Below, one piece after another: positions 1-5,062 of a DNA stretch of 7,798 nt (its first letter is position 1; the number at the start of each line of letters is the position of its first letter). The stretch is taken from positions 1 to 7,798 of the forward strand of contig JAUYGE010000173.1 in assembly GCA_030690705.1 (NCBI GenBank). The letters run 5' to 3'. The notes under the pieces were generated by a model. That model was given only the letters and a program-made list of their open reading frames with translations. It made no database searches and was not told the DNA's origin. A program made the translations under genes and the position numbers. Source of the stretch: Dehalococcoidia bacterium. GTDB lineage: Bacteria; Chloroflexota; Dehalococcoidia; JAENJB01.

Positions 1-1
1 G

Positions 2-277
2 GCGGGCCGCAAGAGGGCAGAACTGTTCACTATGGAAAAGGCCACCTTCTGGTGGTTTGTAATCAGCGGCCTCGTCGTGGTGCTGGCCCAGATGTCCCGC
101 TTTCTCGCCCTCAGCATGGCGCCCATCAGCATCGTCTCCCCCCTCTTCGACACCAGCCCGATAATGGTCATCATCCTGTCCTTCTTCTTCAACCGCAAGC
201 TGGAGGTCTTTTCCAAGTCAATTGTCTTCAGCGCCATCATGGTAGTTATCGGTTCGCTCTTCCTCATCGGGGGCTAA
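2..277 (+). CDS. EamA/DMT-superfamily transporter, C-terminal fragment (5' end outside window)
   Basis: The reading frame is open from the left edge to a TAA at 275-277, giving about 91 residues. A methionine at position 32 is probably internal, because the frame continues upstream and the family is about 290-310 residues long. The visible part is very hydrophobic, with about three membrane segments: FWWFVISGLVVVLA, then a segment around APISIVSPLFDTSPIMVIILSFFF, then IVFSAIMVVIGSLFLIGG. The pattern of a small-residue helix, 'APxSxVSPLF', an 'sPimviilsfff' helix, a short basic-acidic turn (NRKLE) and a final Gly-rich helix is that of the last three helices of an EamA domain (drug/metabolite transporter superfamily, inner membrane). 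The substrate cannot be told. The gene is convergent with the minus-strand operon, with 43 bases between the two stops. Those 43 bases hold no convincing terminator, only a 4-bp GC inverted repeat. Confidence 0.7.
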   Translation, partial: AGRKRAELFTMEKATFWWFVISGLVVVLAQMSRFLALSMAPISIVSPLFDTSPIMVIILSFFFNRKLEVFSKSIVFSAIMVVIGSLFLIGG

Positions 278-320
278 CACCCAACCGCCACTGCGGAATC
301 GCCGAAGCTGACGAAAAGAG

Positions 321-1454
321 CTACTTCCTCGAAGCCGGACGGGGACGAAGAGCCCCCGCGGCGCTGTCTCGTTTCAGGCTTTGCTCGATCTCCCCGCGGA
401 ACTGCTCAACCCGAAGGCTGAAGGCACGCACCAGACCAAAGCAGCCGGCCAGCATCATACTGCCATACGGGGTCGCAAAATACGGCTTGAGCCTGGAGCC
501 GGACATCAGGTTTCGCTGTGGGCCGGTTACAGTCACGAAAGGAACCGACTTCTCGCCCTGCGACACCCAAGCCCCATGGCCGTCGGCGGCAAAAACATCC
601 TCATTAGTGAGCGTACCAGCGACCAGTTGCCGGACCAGGCTGTCCGTCTTTCGCGCATTGAGCAGGCCGGTGTGATGCTCGAAAAAGCCCAGTACCTTGC
701 CATCCGAGATGTGGAAAGCCAGGGTATGAAAATTGCCCATGTTGAGGGTAACCAGGCGCTCCTCGACGGCCACGCGCCGGTCCTCGAGAGCCCCCAAAGC
801 GGCCGCCGGACCGGTGTCCATCAGCACAAGAGGCACGCCGTCGAATGAAAGACTGTCCGCCACCGCCTTCATGCGGGTGAGATACGAGGGAATCTCCTCC
901 ACCGTATAGCTCATGGCGATCAACTCGTTCCTGCGGTTCATCAGGTTCCGGAGATGCTCGAAACGGAAGAAACGGTCGCTCTTCCCTTTCGGGGCAACGC
1001 CGTGGTCAAGCACACCCACCGCCAGACCCTGAAAGGTGGGTTCGATACCGAAGAGACGGAAGGAGACCAGGATGGCGGCCAGGTCTATGTCCTTAAGCTC
1101 AACGCGTTGCGCCCGCCTGATCTTCTTTGCCTCATCCGCCGACACCAGCTTCACCCCCAACTCGACCACCTTATCCAGGTCATCGTCGAAGCTGACGGCA
1201 GCCTCCGGGGTGGAATAGGCCTTCAGCCCGGCCTTCAGATGGTCCTGCAAGGCCCAGAAGGACGGCCCGCCGCCGGCGTTCACTCCCGTGAAGACCACCG
1301 GCCGTCTCTCAGCCGTAGCCTCCCTAATCTGCCACGAAACGATGGTAGTCGGCGAAGGCATGATCATATTGAAGCAGTTCTCCACCAGTCCCCCGGTGTC
1401 GAAGAGCAGGATATCCTGGGTGTGCCCCCCCACATCAATCGCCAGAAGGCGCAT
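321..1454 (-). CDS. DUF1786 family protein, ASKHA-like ATPase fold, function unknown
   Basis: A 377-residue protein that I recognise as DUF1786 (Pfam PF08735), a family sometimes labelled 'putative pyruvate formate-lyase activating enzyme' without good support. What can be seen: AIDVGGHTQDILLFD (residues 5-19) resembles the phosphate-1 loop of actin/Hsp70/sugar-kinase (ASKHA) proteins. LMDTGPAAALGA (211-222) and TLNMGNFHTLAFH (236-248) look like further nucleotide-binding strands. HGAW (293-296), VTVTGPQR (307-314) and the stretch from PYFATPYG to GCFGLVRA (324-344) are family-type C-terminal motifs. There is no signal peptide or membrane helix, so it is probably cytosolic. The ATG follows the serS TAG with no gap. 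A strong GGAGGT (1462-1467), lying inside the last serS codons, sits 7 bases before it, so the start is secure and translation is likely coupled to serS. Nucleotide binding is inferred and the substrate is unknown. The last 20 or so residues are Arg/Ala/Pro-rich and look dispensable. Confidence 0.8.
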   Translation of the reverse strand: MRLLAIDVGGHTQDILLFDTGGLVENCFNMIMPSPTTIVSWQIREATAERRPVVFTGVNAGGGPSFWALQDHLKAGLKAYSTPEAAVSFDDDLDKVVELGVKLVSADEAKKIRRAQRVELKDIDLAAILVSFRLFGIEPTFQGLAVGVLDHGVAPKGKSDRFFRFEHLRNLMNRRNELIAMSYTVEEIPSYLTRMKAVADSLSFDGVPLVLMDTGPAAALGALEDRRVAVEERLVTLNMGNFHTLAFHISDGKVLGFFEHHTGLLNARKTDSLVRQLVAGTLTNEDVFAADGHGAWVSQGEKSVPFVTVTGPQRNLMSGSRLKPYFATPYGSMMLAGCFGLVRAFSLRVEQFRGEIEQSLKRDSAAGALRPRPASRK

Positions 1455-2714
1455 CTACCTTACCTCCTCTCTCTTCATATAGGACCTCAGAGCCTCCGGC
1501 ACCTGCACCGAACCGTCAGCTTGCTGGTAGTTCTCCAGCACCGCAATGAGCATCCGGGGCAGGGCCAGGCCGGAACCATTCAGGGTATGTACGAACTGGA
1601 CTCCAGCGCCGGCCCGGGGCCGATAGCGGACATTGGCTCGGCGGGCCTGGAAATCACCACAATTGCTGCACGAGCTTACCTCCAACCACTCGCCGCAACC
1701 AGGCGCCCACACCTCGATATCATAGGATTTCATAGCGGCGAAGCCGAGGTCGCCGGTGCAGAGCTGCACCACGCGGTAGGTAAGGCCGAGTCTCTGGCAC
1801 ACCTCCTCGGCATCTCTCACCATCCTCTCCAGTTCGTCATCCGAGCTAGACGGCTCGACAAACTTATACATCTCAACCTTGTCGAACTGGTGGCCGCGCT
1901 TGATACCCCGAATATCTTTGCCGGCAGCTATCTTCTCACGGCGGAAGCACGCAGTGTAAGCCACATAATAGCGGGGCAGGCTACCCGGAGGCAGGATCTC
2001 ATCCCGGTGAAGGTTTGTCAGCGGCACCTCCGCGGTGGGAACAAACCACAGATCGTCCTCCGCATCATGGTACAGGTTATCGGCGAACTTGGGCAGGTTC
2101 CCCGACCCAACCATGCACTCCCGCTTGACCATGAAAGGAAGGTAGAATTCGGTATAACCGTGTTCCTGAATGTGAAGGTCGAGCATGAAGGTGATGAGGG
2201 AACGCTGCAGGTGGGCGCCCTCACCCCTGAGGACGTAAAAACGGCTGCCCGAGAGCTTCACGCCACGTTCGAAATCGATAATTCCCAACCTCTCTCCCAG
2301 CTCCCAGTGGGGCAAGGGAGAGAAACTGAACTCCCTTGGCTTGCCCGATGAACGCAGCACGATATTCTCGCTGGCGTCGCGACCCACGGGCACACTAGCG
2401 TGGGGAATGTTAGGCAGGCGCAGCAGCAAGTCCTTGAGTTTCTCATCGAGAGCGGTAGCCCTCCCATCTGCGTCCCGAATCTGGTCGCCAAGCTGCCGCA
2501 TCTCCACCAGGAGCGACTCCGGCTTCTCCCGCATCTGGCCCAGGTCACGGCTCACCGATTTGTGCCGGTGCCGCATCTCATCCGTCGCCGCCACCAGACG
2601 GCGACGCTCTTCGTCCAGAGCCAGGAGTTCGTCCAGCGGAACAGAAATCTGACGGCGCTCCAGCGCCTGCCGCAGGACTTCCGGACTCTCGCGGATCAAC
2701 TGAAGGCTGAGCAT
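1455..2714 (-). CDS. serS: Seryl-tRNA synthetase (class II)
   Basis: A 419-residue, full-length SerRS (EC 6.1.1.11), which charges tRNA-Ser with serine in the cytosol. Residues 1 to about 100 form the charged, heptad-like helical arm (LDEERRRLVAATDEMRHRHK and onward) that grips the long variable arm of tRNA-Ser, ending in the typical LPNIPH hinge (100-105). The catalytic domain follows: VPTAEVPLTN (225-234) is the TxE serine-binding loop; ACFRRE (255-260) with IRGIKRGHQFDKVEMYKF (268-285) is motif 2; LEVSSCSNCGDFQARR (344-359) is the conserved core strand; and HTLNGSGLALPRMLIAVLEN (376-395) is motif 3 with its ATP-binding Arg387. The start is ATG with a GGGGA element about 9 bases upstream, and lysS ends 14 bases upstream. 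The stop TAG abuts the next gene's ATG. Nothing appears broken. The order greA-lysS-serS makes this an information-processing operon. Confidence 0.95.
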   Translation of the reverse strand: MLSLQLIRESPEVLRQALERRQISVPLDELLALDEERRRLVAATDEMRHRHKSVSRDLGQMREKPESLLVEMRQLGDQIRDADGRATALDEKLKDLLLRLPNIPHASVPVGRDASENIVLRSSGKPREFSFSPLPHWELGERLGIIDFERGVKLSGSRFYVLRGEGAHLQRSLITFMLDLHIQEHGYTEFYLPFMVKRECMVGSGNLPKFADNLYHDAEDDLWFVPTAEVPLTNLHRDEILPPGSLPRYYVAYTACFRREKIAAGKDIRGIKRGHQFDKVEMYKFVEPSSSDDELERMVRDAEEVCQRLGLTYRVVQLCTGDLGFAAMKSYDIEVWAPGCGEWLEVSSCSNCGDFQARRANVRYRPRAGAGVQFVHTLNGSGLALPRMLIAVLENYQQADGSVQVPEALRSYMKREEVR

Positions 2715-2728
2715 GCCAAGCTGTCCCC

Positions 2729-3331
2729 TTACTCCTTCGTCTTTAGCTGAGGGAAAAGGATAACATCACGGATTGATAACTGGCCCAACAGGAGCATGAC
2801 CAGGCGGTCCACCCCCATGCCCAGACCACCGGTCGGCGGCATCCCGTATTCCAAAGCAAGAAGGAAGTCCTCATCTGGGAGCTGGACCTCCTCATCACCA
2901 GCCTCCCTCTCCTTCTGCTGCTCGGTAAAGCGCTCCCTCTGTTCCAGCGGATTGTTGAGCTCCGTGAAGGCGTTGGCGATCTCCATGCCACCACAGAAAC
3001 CTTCGAAGCGCTCCACGAAACGGGGATCATCCGGCTTCCTCTTGGCCAGAGGAGACATCTCCACGGGATAGTCCAGGAGGAAGGTGGGCTGGATGAGATG
3101 CGGCTGGACAAAGGCATCGAGGATGTCATCGATCAGTTTCCCCCGGCTCTTGGCAGGGTCAGCGGTCATCCCCATCTGCTCCATCTTCGCCCGTAGCGAA
3201 GCGGCGTCAGGATAGTCTTCAAAATCCAGCCCCGCCCACTCTTTCACGGCCTCCCGAAGGATAACGCGCCGCCAGGGTGGCTCAAGATCGATGGCCTGTC
3301 CGTTGAACTCAATTCTGGTCCCGCCGACCAC
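2729..3331 (-). CDS. lysS: Lysyl-tRNA synthetase, C-terminal part downstream of an in-frame TGA
   Basis: A 200-codon open stretch in the same frame as the upstream lysS ORF, separated from it only by TGA and CAT. It could start at GTG 3331-3329. It begins [10 protein letters not shown] and covers the rest of the class II LysRS catalytic domain: HLIQPTF (78-84), EMSPLAKR (91-98), the [15 protein letters not shown] block (114-128), EYGMPPTGG (161-169) and motif 3 [13 protein letters not shown] (169-181), ending IRDVILFPQ. It lacks the anticodon-binding domain and motifs 1 and 2, so it cannot be a complete enzyme. No Shine-Dalgarno sequence lies at the right distance before the GTG; a GAGGAA is about 24 bases upstream, too far. 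Separate expression would need termination-reinitiation. With the upstream part the product would be 493 residues, the normal LysRS length. The amino-acid conservation right through the join says that the gene was intact until recently, or still works as one. Confidence 0.8.
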   Translation of the reverse strand: MVGGTRIEFNGQAIDLEPPWRRVILREAVKEWAGLDFEDYPDAASLRAKMEQMGMTADPAKSRGKLIDDILDAFVQPHLIQPTFLLDYPVEMSPLAKRKPDDPRFVERFEGFCGGMEIANAFTELNNPLEQRERFTEQQKEREAGDEEVQLPDEDFLLALEYGMPPTGGLGMGVDRLVMLLLGQLSIRDVILFPQLKTKE

Positions 3332-3334
3332 ATG

Positions 3335-3337
3335 TCA
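3335..3337 (-). other. In-frame TGA at codon 292 of lysS (nonsense, recoding or sequence error)
   Basis: On the minus strand the bases read GCT TGA CAT GTG. The codon before the stop and those after it stay in one frame and align with LysRS family members of the type '...ELVAHVA-K/R-x-V-x-G-T', so the TGA stands for a Lys/Arg position. A CGA-to-TGA change (C to T at a CpG, plus-strand G to A at 3337) is the simplest origin. The following base is C, and UGA-C is known as the leakiest bacterial stop context. A small stem (TGGTC/GACCA, loop GGCGG) begins 4 bases after the TGA, too close for a normal bacterial selenocysteine element. Confidence 0.85.
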
Positions 3338-4210
3338 AGCGACGTGGGCCACCAGTTCCTCGACCATGCTCATTACCTGATTGTAGTCGGCATAGGCCTC
3401 ATAGCTCTCCATAATGGTGAACTCGGGGTTGTGACGGGTGGAAATACCCTCATTGCGAAAAGCGGGGCCGATCTCGTACACCTTGTCGAATCCCCCGATG
3501 ATAAGCCTCTTTAGATGCAACTCCAGGGCAATCCGCAGGAAGAGGTCCTGGTCCAGAGCCTGGTGATGAGTGATGAAAGGCCGCGCGGTCGCCCCACCCG
3601 CCCGAGTCTGGAGTACCGGTGTCTGCACCTCCAGAAAGCCACGGCTGTCAAAAAAAGACCTCATGGCGGAGACGACTTTGCTCCTCTTGCGGAAGACGTC
3701 CCGCACCTCGGCATTTGAGATCAGGTCCAAATAGCGCTGGCGATAGCGCTTCTCCACGTCCACCAGGCCATGCCACTTCTCGGGCAAAGGCTGAAGCGAC
3801 TTGGCCAGCAGGCTGAAGTCAACCACCTCGAGCGTTATTTCACCGGTCCTGGTGCGGATAAGCCGGCCTCTTGCACCGAGGATGTCGCCGATGTCCAGGA
3901 CCTTTGCAAGCTCGTAGTGCTCCAGCCCCACAAGGTCATTCCGCAAAAGCAACTGAATCCTGCCTGAGCCGTCCTGCAAGTCCATGAAGAGCGCCTTCCC
4001 CATGGAGCGCTGCGCGGTGATGCGGCCTGCAAGGCTCACCTGGGCAGGCTGGTCACCGCCCGTCTTTTCCTGCTCGGCCAGGAGCGCCTTGGCCCCTTCA
4101 CTGGTATGGGTGCGTTGATAGCGAGGCGGATAGGGGTCTATTCCGGAGGCACAAAGCCGGTCCAGCTTATCCAGCCGCTGCCGTGGAATGCGCTCCAGTG
4201 GGGCGGTCAT
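3335..4210 (-). CDS. lysS: Lysyl-tRNA synthetase (class II), N-terminal part ending at an in-frame TGA
   Basis: 291 residues of class II LysRS (EC 6.1.1.6), which charges tRNA-Lys. The N-terminus is the usual [20 protein letters not shown]. Residues 57-135 form the OB-fold anticodon-binding domain ([22 protein letters not shown] onward). [14 protein letters not shown] (151-164) leads into the catalytic domain. Motif 1 lies around [15 protein letters not shown] (186-200). [23 protein letters not shown] (231-253) with [15 protein letters not shown] (255-269) holds motif 2. The frame then stops at TGA (codon 292), before the second half of the active site and motif 3, which lie in the following ORF in the same frame. 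Alone, this part could bind the anticodon but should not aminoacylate. The ATG is 2 bases after the greA stop and has no clear ribosome site, so coupling to greA translation is likely. The gene is essential in bacteria unless a class I LysRS exists elsewhere in the genome. Confidence 0.88.
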   Translation of the reverse strand: MTAPLERIPRQRLDKLDRLCASGIDPYPPRYQRTHTSEGAKALLAEQEKTGGDQPAQVSLAGRITAQRSMGKALFMDLQDGSGRIQLLLRNDLVGLEHYELAKVLDIGDILGARGRLIRTRTGEITLEVVDFSLLAKSLQPLPEKWHGLVDVEKRYRQRYLDLISNAEVRDVFRKRSKVVSAMRSFFDSRGFLEVQTPVLQTRAGGATARPFITHHQALDQDLFLRIALELHLKRLIIGGFDKVYEIGPAFRNEGISTRHNPEFTIMESYEAYADYNQVMSMVEELVAHVA

Positions 4211-4212
4211 TT

Positions 4213-4680
4213 CTAGCTGATGTCAGTGATCACGAGCTTGAGCTTGCCTGCCGGCACATGGACCTCCACCACACTACCCTTCTTCCTGCCCAGCAAGGCT
4301 TTGCCGACTGGCGATTCATTGGAGATCTTTCCATCGTTAGGACTGGCCTCGGCGCTGCCAACAATGGTAAAGAACTCCAGCTTGCGGTCTTGATTGTAAA
4401 GAGTGACGCGAGAGCCCAGCTTGACACGGTCGGGACGGGCTGTCTCCTCCGCGATAATGACAGCATTCTTGAGCTGGGTCTCAAGGGTGAGGACTCTGCC
4501 TTCAATAAATGCCTGAGCGTCCCTGGCATCATCGTACTCGGCGTTGTTCTCGGTGCCACCCTCTTTGGCCCTGTTGATTCGAGAGGCGATCTCCTGGCGG
4601 CGGGTAGAACGCAGGGACTCCAACTCAGCCTCCACCTTGGACAGCCCTGCCTGAGTAAATAAGAACTGTCGCTGTGCCAT
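4213..4680 (-). CDS. greA: Transcription elongation factor GreA
   Basis: A 155-residue, full-length GreA. It enters the secondary channel of RNA polymerase and stimulates cleavage of the transcript in backtracked complexes. Residues 1-75 form the antiparallel coiled coil ([20 protein letters not shown], then [12 protein letters not shown]) with the tip at [15 protein letters not shown] (38-52), followed by QAFIEGR. Residues 84-155 form the FKBP-like domain ([29 protein letters not shown]). The usual tip sequence, G-D-L-x-E-N-A-E-Y, is changed here to G-T-E-N-N-A-E-Y: it is one residue shorter, the usual Asp is missing, and Glu44 and Glu48 remain. A similar Asp-poor tip may be normal in Chloroflexota, so loss of activity should not be assumed. 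ATG is preceded by GGGGGAG (4687-4693), 6 bases away. It is the first gene of the operon and lies behind a leader hairpin. Confidence 0.93.
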   Translation of the reverse strand: MAQRQFLFTQAGLSKVEAELESLRSTRRQEIASRINRAKEGGTENNAEYDDARDAQAFIEGRVLTLETQLKNAVIIAEETARPDRVKLGSRVTLYNQDRKLEFFTIVGSAEASPNDGKISNESPVGKALLGRKKGSVVEVHVPAGKLKLVITDIS

Positions 4681-4703
4681 AATCCACTCCCCCTAACAAA
4701 TGT

Positions 4704-4734
4704 AAAAAGACTGAGGGCACCAGCACCCTCAGTC
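4704..4734 (-). terminator. Intrinsic terminator-like hairpin in the greA leader (probable attenuator)
   Basis: On the minus strand there is a perfect 9-bp stem, GACTGAGGG/CCCTCAGTC (4726-4734 and 4709-4717), around an 8-base loop TGCTGGTG, followed at once by five T (4704-4708). This is the form of a Rho-independent terminator. It lies between the operon promoter and greA: about 25 bases after the expected start of transcription and just before the greA ribosome site. It would release an RNA of about 55 bases unless read through. On the plus strand no T-run follows, so it is directional. No upstream gene points into it within the window, so regulation of the operon fits better than termination of a neighbour. 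Confidence 0.7.
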
Positions 4735-4765
4735 AGACCATGCTAATGAAAGAATAGGAAAGAAA

Positions 4766-4794
4766 ATTATACTTCATCCTCCTCCCCATTGCAA
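4766..4794 (-). promoter_or_regulatory. Sigma-A/sigma-70-type promoter of the greA-lysS-serS-DUF1786 operon
   Basis: Minus strand: -35 TTGCAA (4789-4794, 4 of 6 to consensus), a spacer of exactly 17 bases, and -10 TATAAT (4766-4771, perfect). Transcription should begin near 4759, leaving a leader of about 79 bases before greA. No other promoter of this quality lies before the first gene on this strand. Confidence 0.7.
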
Positions 4795-4836
4795 AGACGG
4801 CTTCGAGGGGAGCCTCCTATTCACTGGAGCGGCGAG

Positions 4837-4865
4837 TTGAAGTGGGAAATGCCATTTTGTATAGT
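4837..4865 (+). promoter_or_regulatory. Candidate promoter for the small ORF in the divergent region
   Basis: Plus strand: -35 TTGAAG (4837-4842, TTGA kept), a 17-base spacer and -10 TATAGT (4860-4865, 5 of 6). The start would fall near 4872, only a few bases before the strong AAGGAGG (4875-4881) of the ORF at 4892. It could also serve as a second, upstream promoter for ppsA. Confidence 0.45.
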
Positions 4866-4891
4866 TCTGGCAAGAAGGAGGAAGGATATCG

Positions 4892-4969
4892 ATGAAAAAG
4901 CTCTGGGTGTTAGCTTTATTCATAGCCTATCTTACTCGTATCAGCCTATGCGAAGACAGCATGCTATAA
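4892..4969 (+). CDS. Small ORF, 25 codons, signal-peptide-like (hypothetical)
   Basis: I do not recognise this as a known gene. ATG at 4892 lies 10 bases after a near-perfect AAGGAGG (4875-4881), which a chance ORF would seldom have. The product starts MKKLWVLALFIAYLTRIS and ends in CEDSML before TAA. That is two lysines, a hydrophobic stretch of about 11-14 residues, then a polar end: the plan of a signal peptide or a one-helix membrane microprotein. The Cys near residue 20 is preceded by ISL, a poor lipobox. A promoter-like pair sits just upstream, and the TAA lies inside the -10 box of the ppsA promoter. It may be a real small membrane peptide, a leader peptide for ppsA, or the stump of a secreted-protein gene that lost its body. 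The further reading frame holds nothing recognisable. Confidence 0.4.
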   Translation: MKKLWVLALFIAYLTRISLCEDSML

Positions 4970-4970
4970 T
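4962..4970 (+). promoter_or_regulatory. Extended -10 promoter of ppsA
   Basis: TGCTATAAT is a perfect extended -10 element (TGnTATAAT). No good -35 lies 16-18 bases upstream, which is usual for extended -10 promoters. Transcription should begin near 4977, giving a 5' leader of about 86 bases before ppsA. Confidence 0.6.
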
Positions 4971-4976
4971 GAAACC

Positions 4977-4994
4977 GCTGGTCGATAGACTAGC
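4977..4994 (+). promoter_or_regulatory. Stem-loop at the predicted 5' end of the ppsA mRNA
   Basis: GCTGGTC (4977-4983) pairs with GACTAGC (4988-4994) around a GATA loop. This is a 7-bp stem with one G-U pair. Its first base falls on the predicted start of transcription, so the mRNA would begin inside or at this hairpin. Terminal 5' stem-loops are known to protect some bacterial mRNAs. As DNA it is also an imperfect palindrome and could be an operator. Confidence 0.4.
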
Positions 4995-5020
4995 AAACGT
5001 GAATAATAGTAGCAGTCGAG

Positions 5021-5036
5021 GCAGATTAGCAGATTA
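5021..5036 (+). repeat. Two tandem copies of the 8-mer GCAGATTA in the ppsA leader
   Basis: GCAGATTA occurs twice without a gap, 27 bases before the ppsA start. It could be a small slippage repeat or a direct-repeat protein site. Two copies alone prove nothing. Confidence 0.5.
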
Positions 5037-5062
5037 TATGAAGGAAAATCAGGTAGAATGCA

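Noticed and set aside
289..300. CCGC/GCGG inverted repeat between the convergent gene ends
   Set aside because: Only 4 bp with a 4-base loop and no T-run on either strand, so not a believable terminator.
52..848. Two plus-strand ORFs over the transporter end and the 3' part of the DUF1786 gene
   Set aside because: Arg/Pro/His-rich low-complexity products that are frame shadows of the real genes.
954..2351. A 465-codon plus-strand ORF antisense to serS and DUF1786
   Set aside because: Its product has no domain-like pattern, while the opposite strand encodes two conserved proteins with clear motifs across the same bases. Long antisense frames are common in GC-rich genes.
3314..3337. Selenocysteine insertion at the lysS TGA
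   Set aside because: The stem starts only 4 bases after the TGA, so the apical loop is much too near, and homologues have Lys/Arg there, not Cys.
4733..4741. Mini-ORF ATG-GTC-TGA just before the greA leader hairpin
   Set aside because: Two codons without a ribosome site; its overlap with the stem is most likely chance.
4681..4760. T-box or other amino-acid riboswitch in front of the synthetase operon
   Set aside because: The leader is only about 79 bases, with no T-box sequence or specifier stem; it holds a single hairpin.
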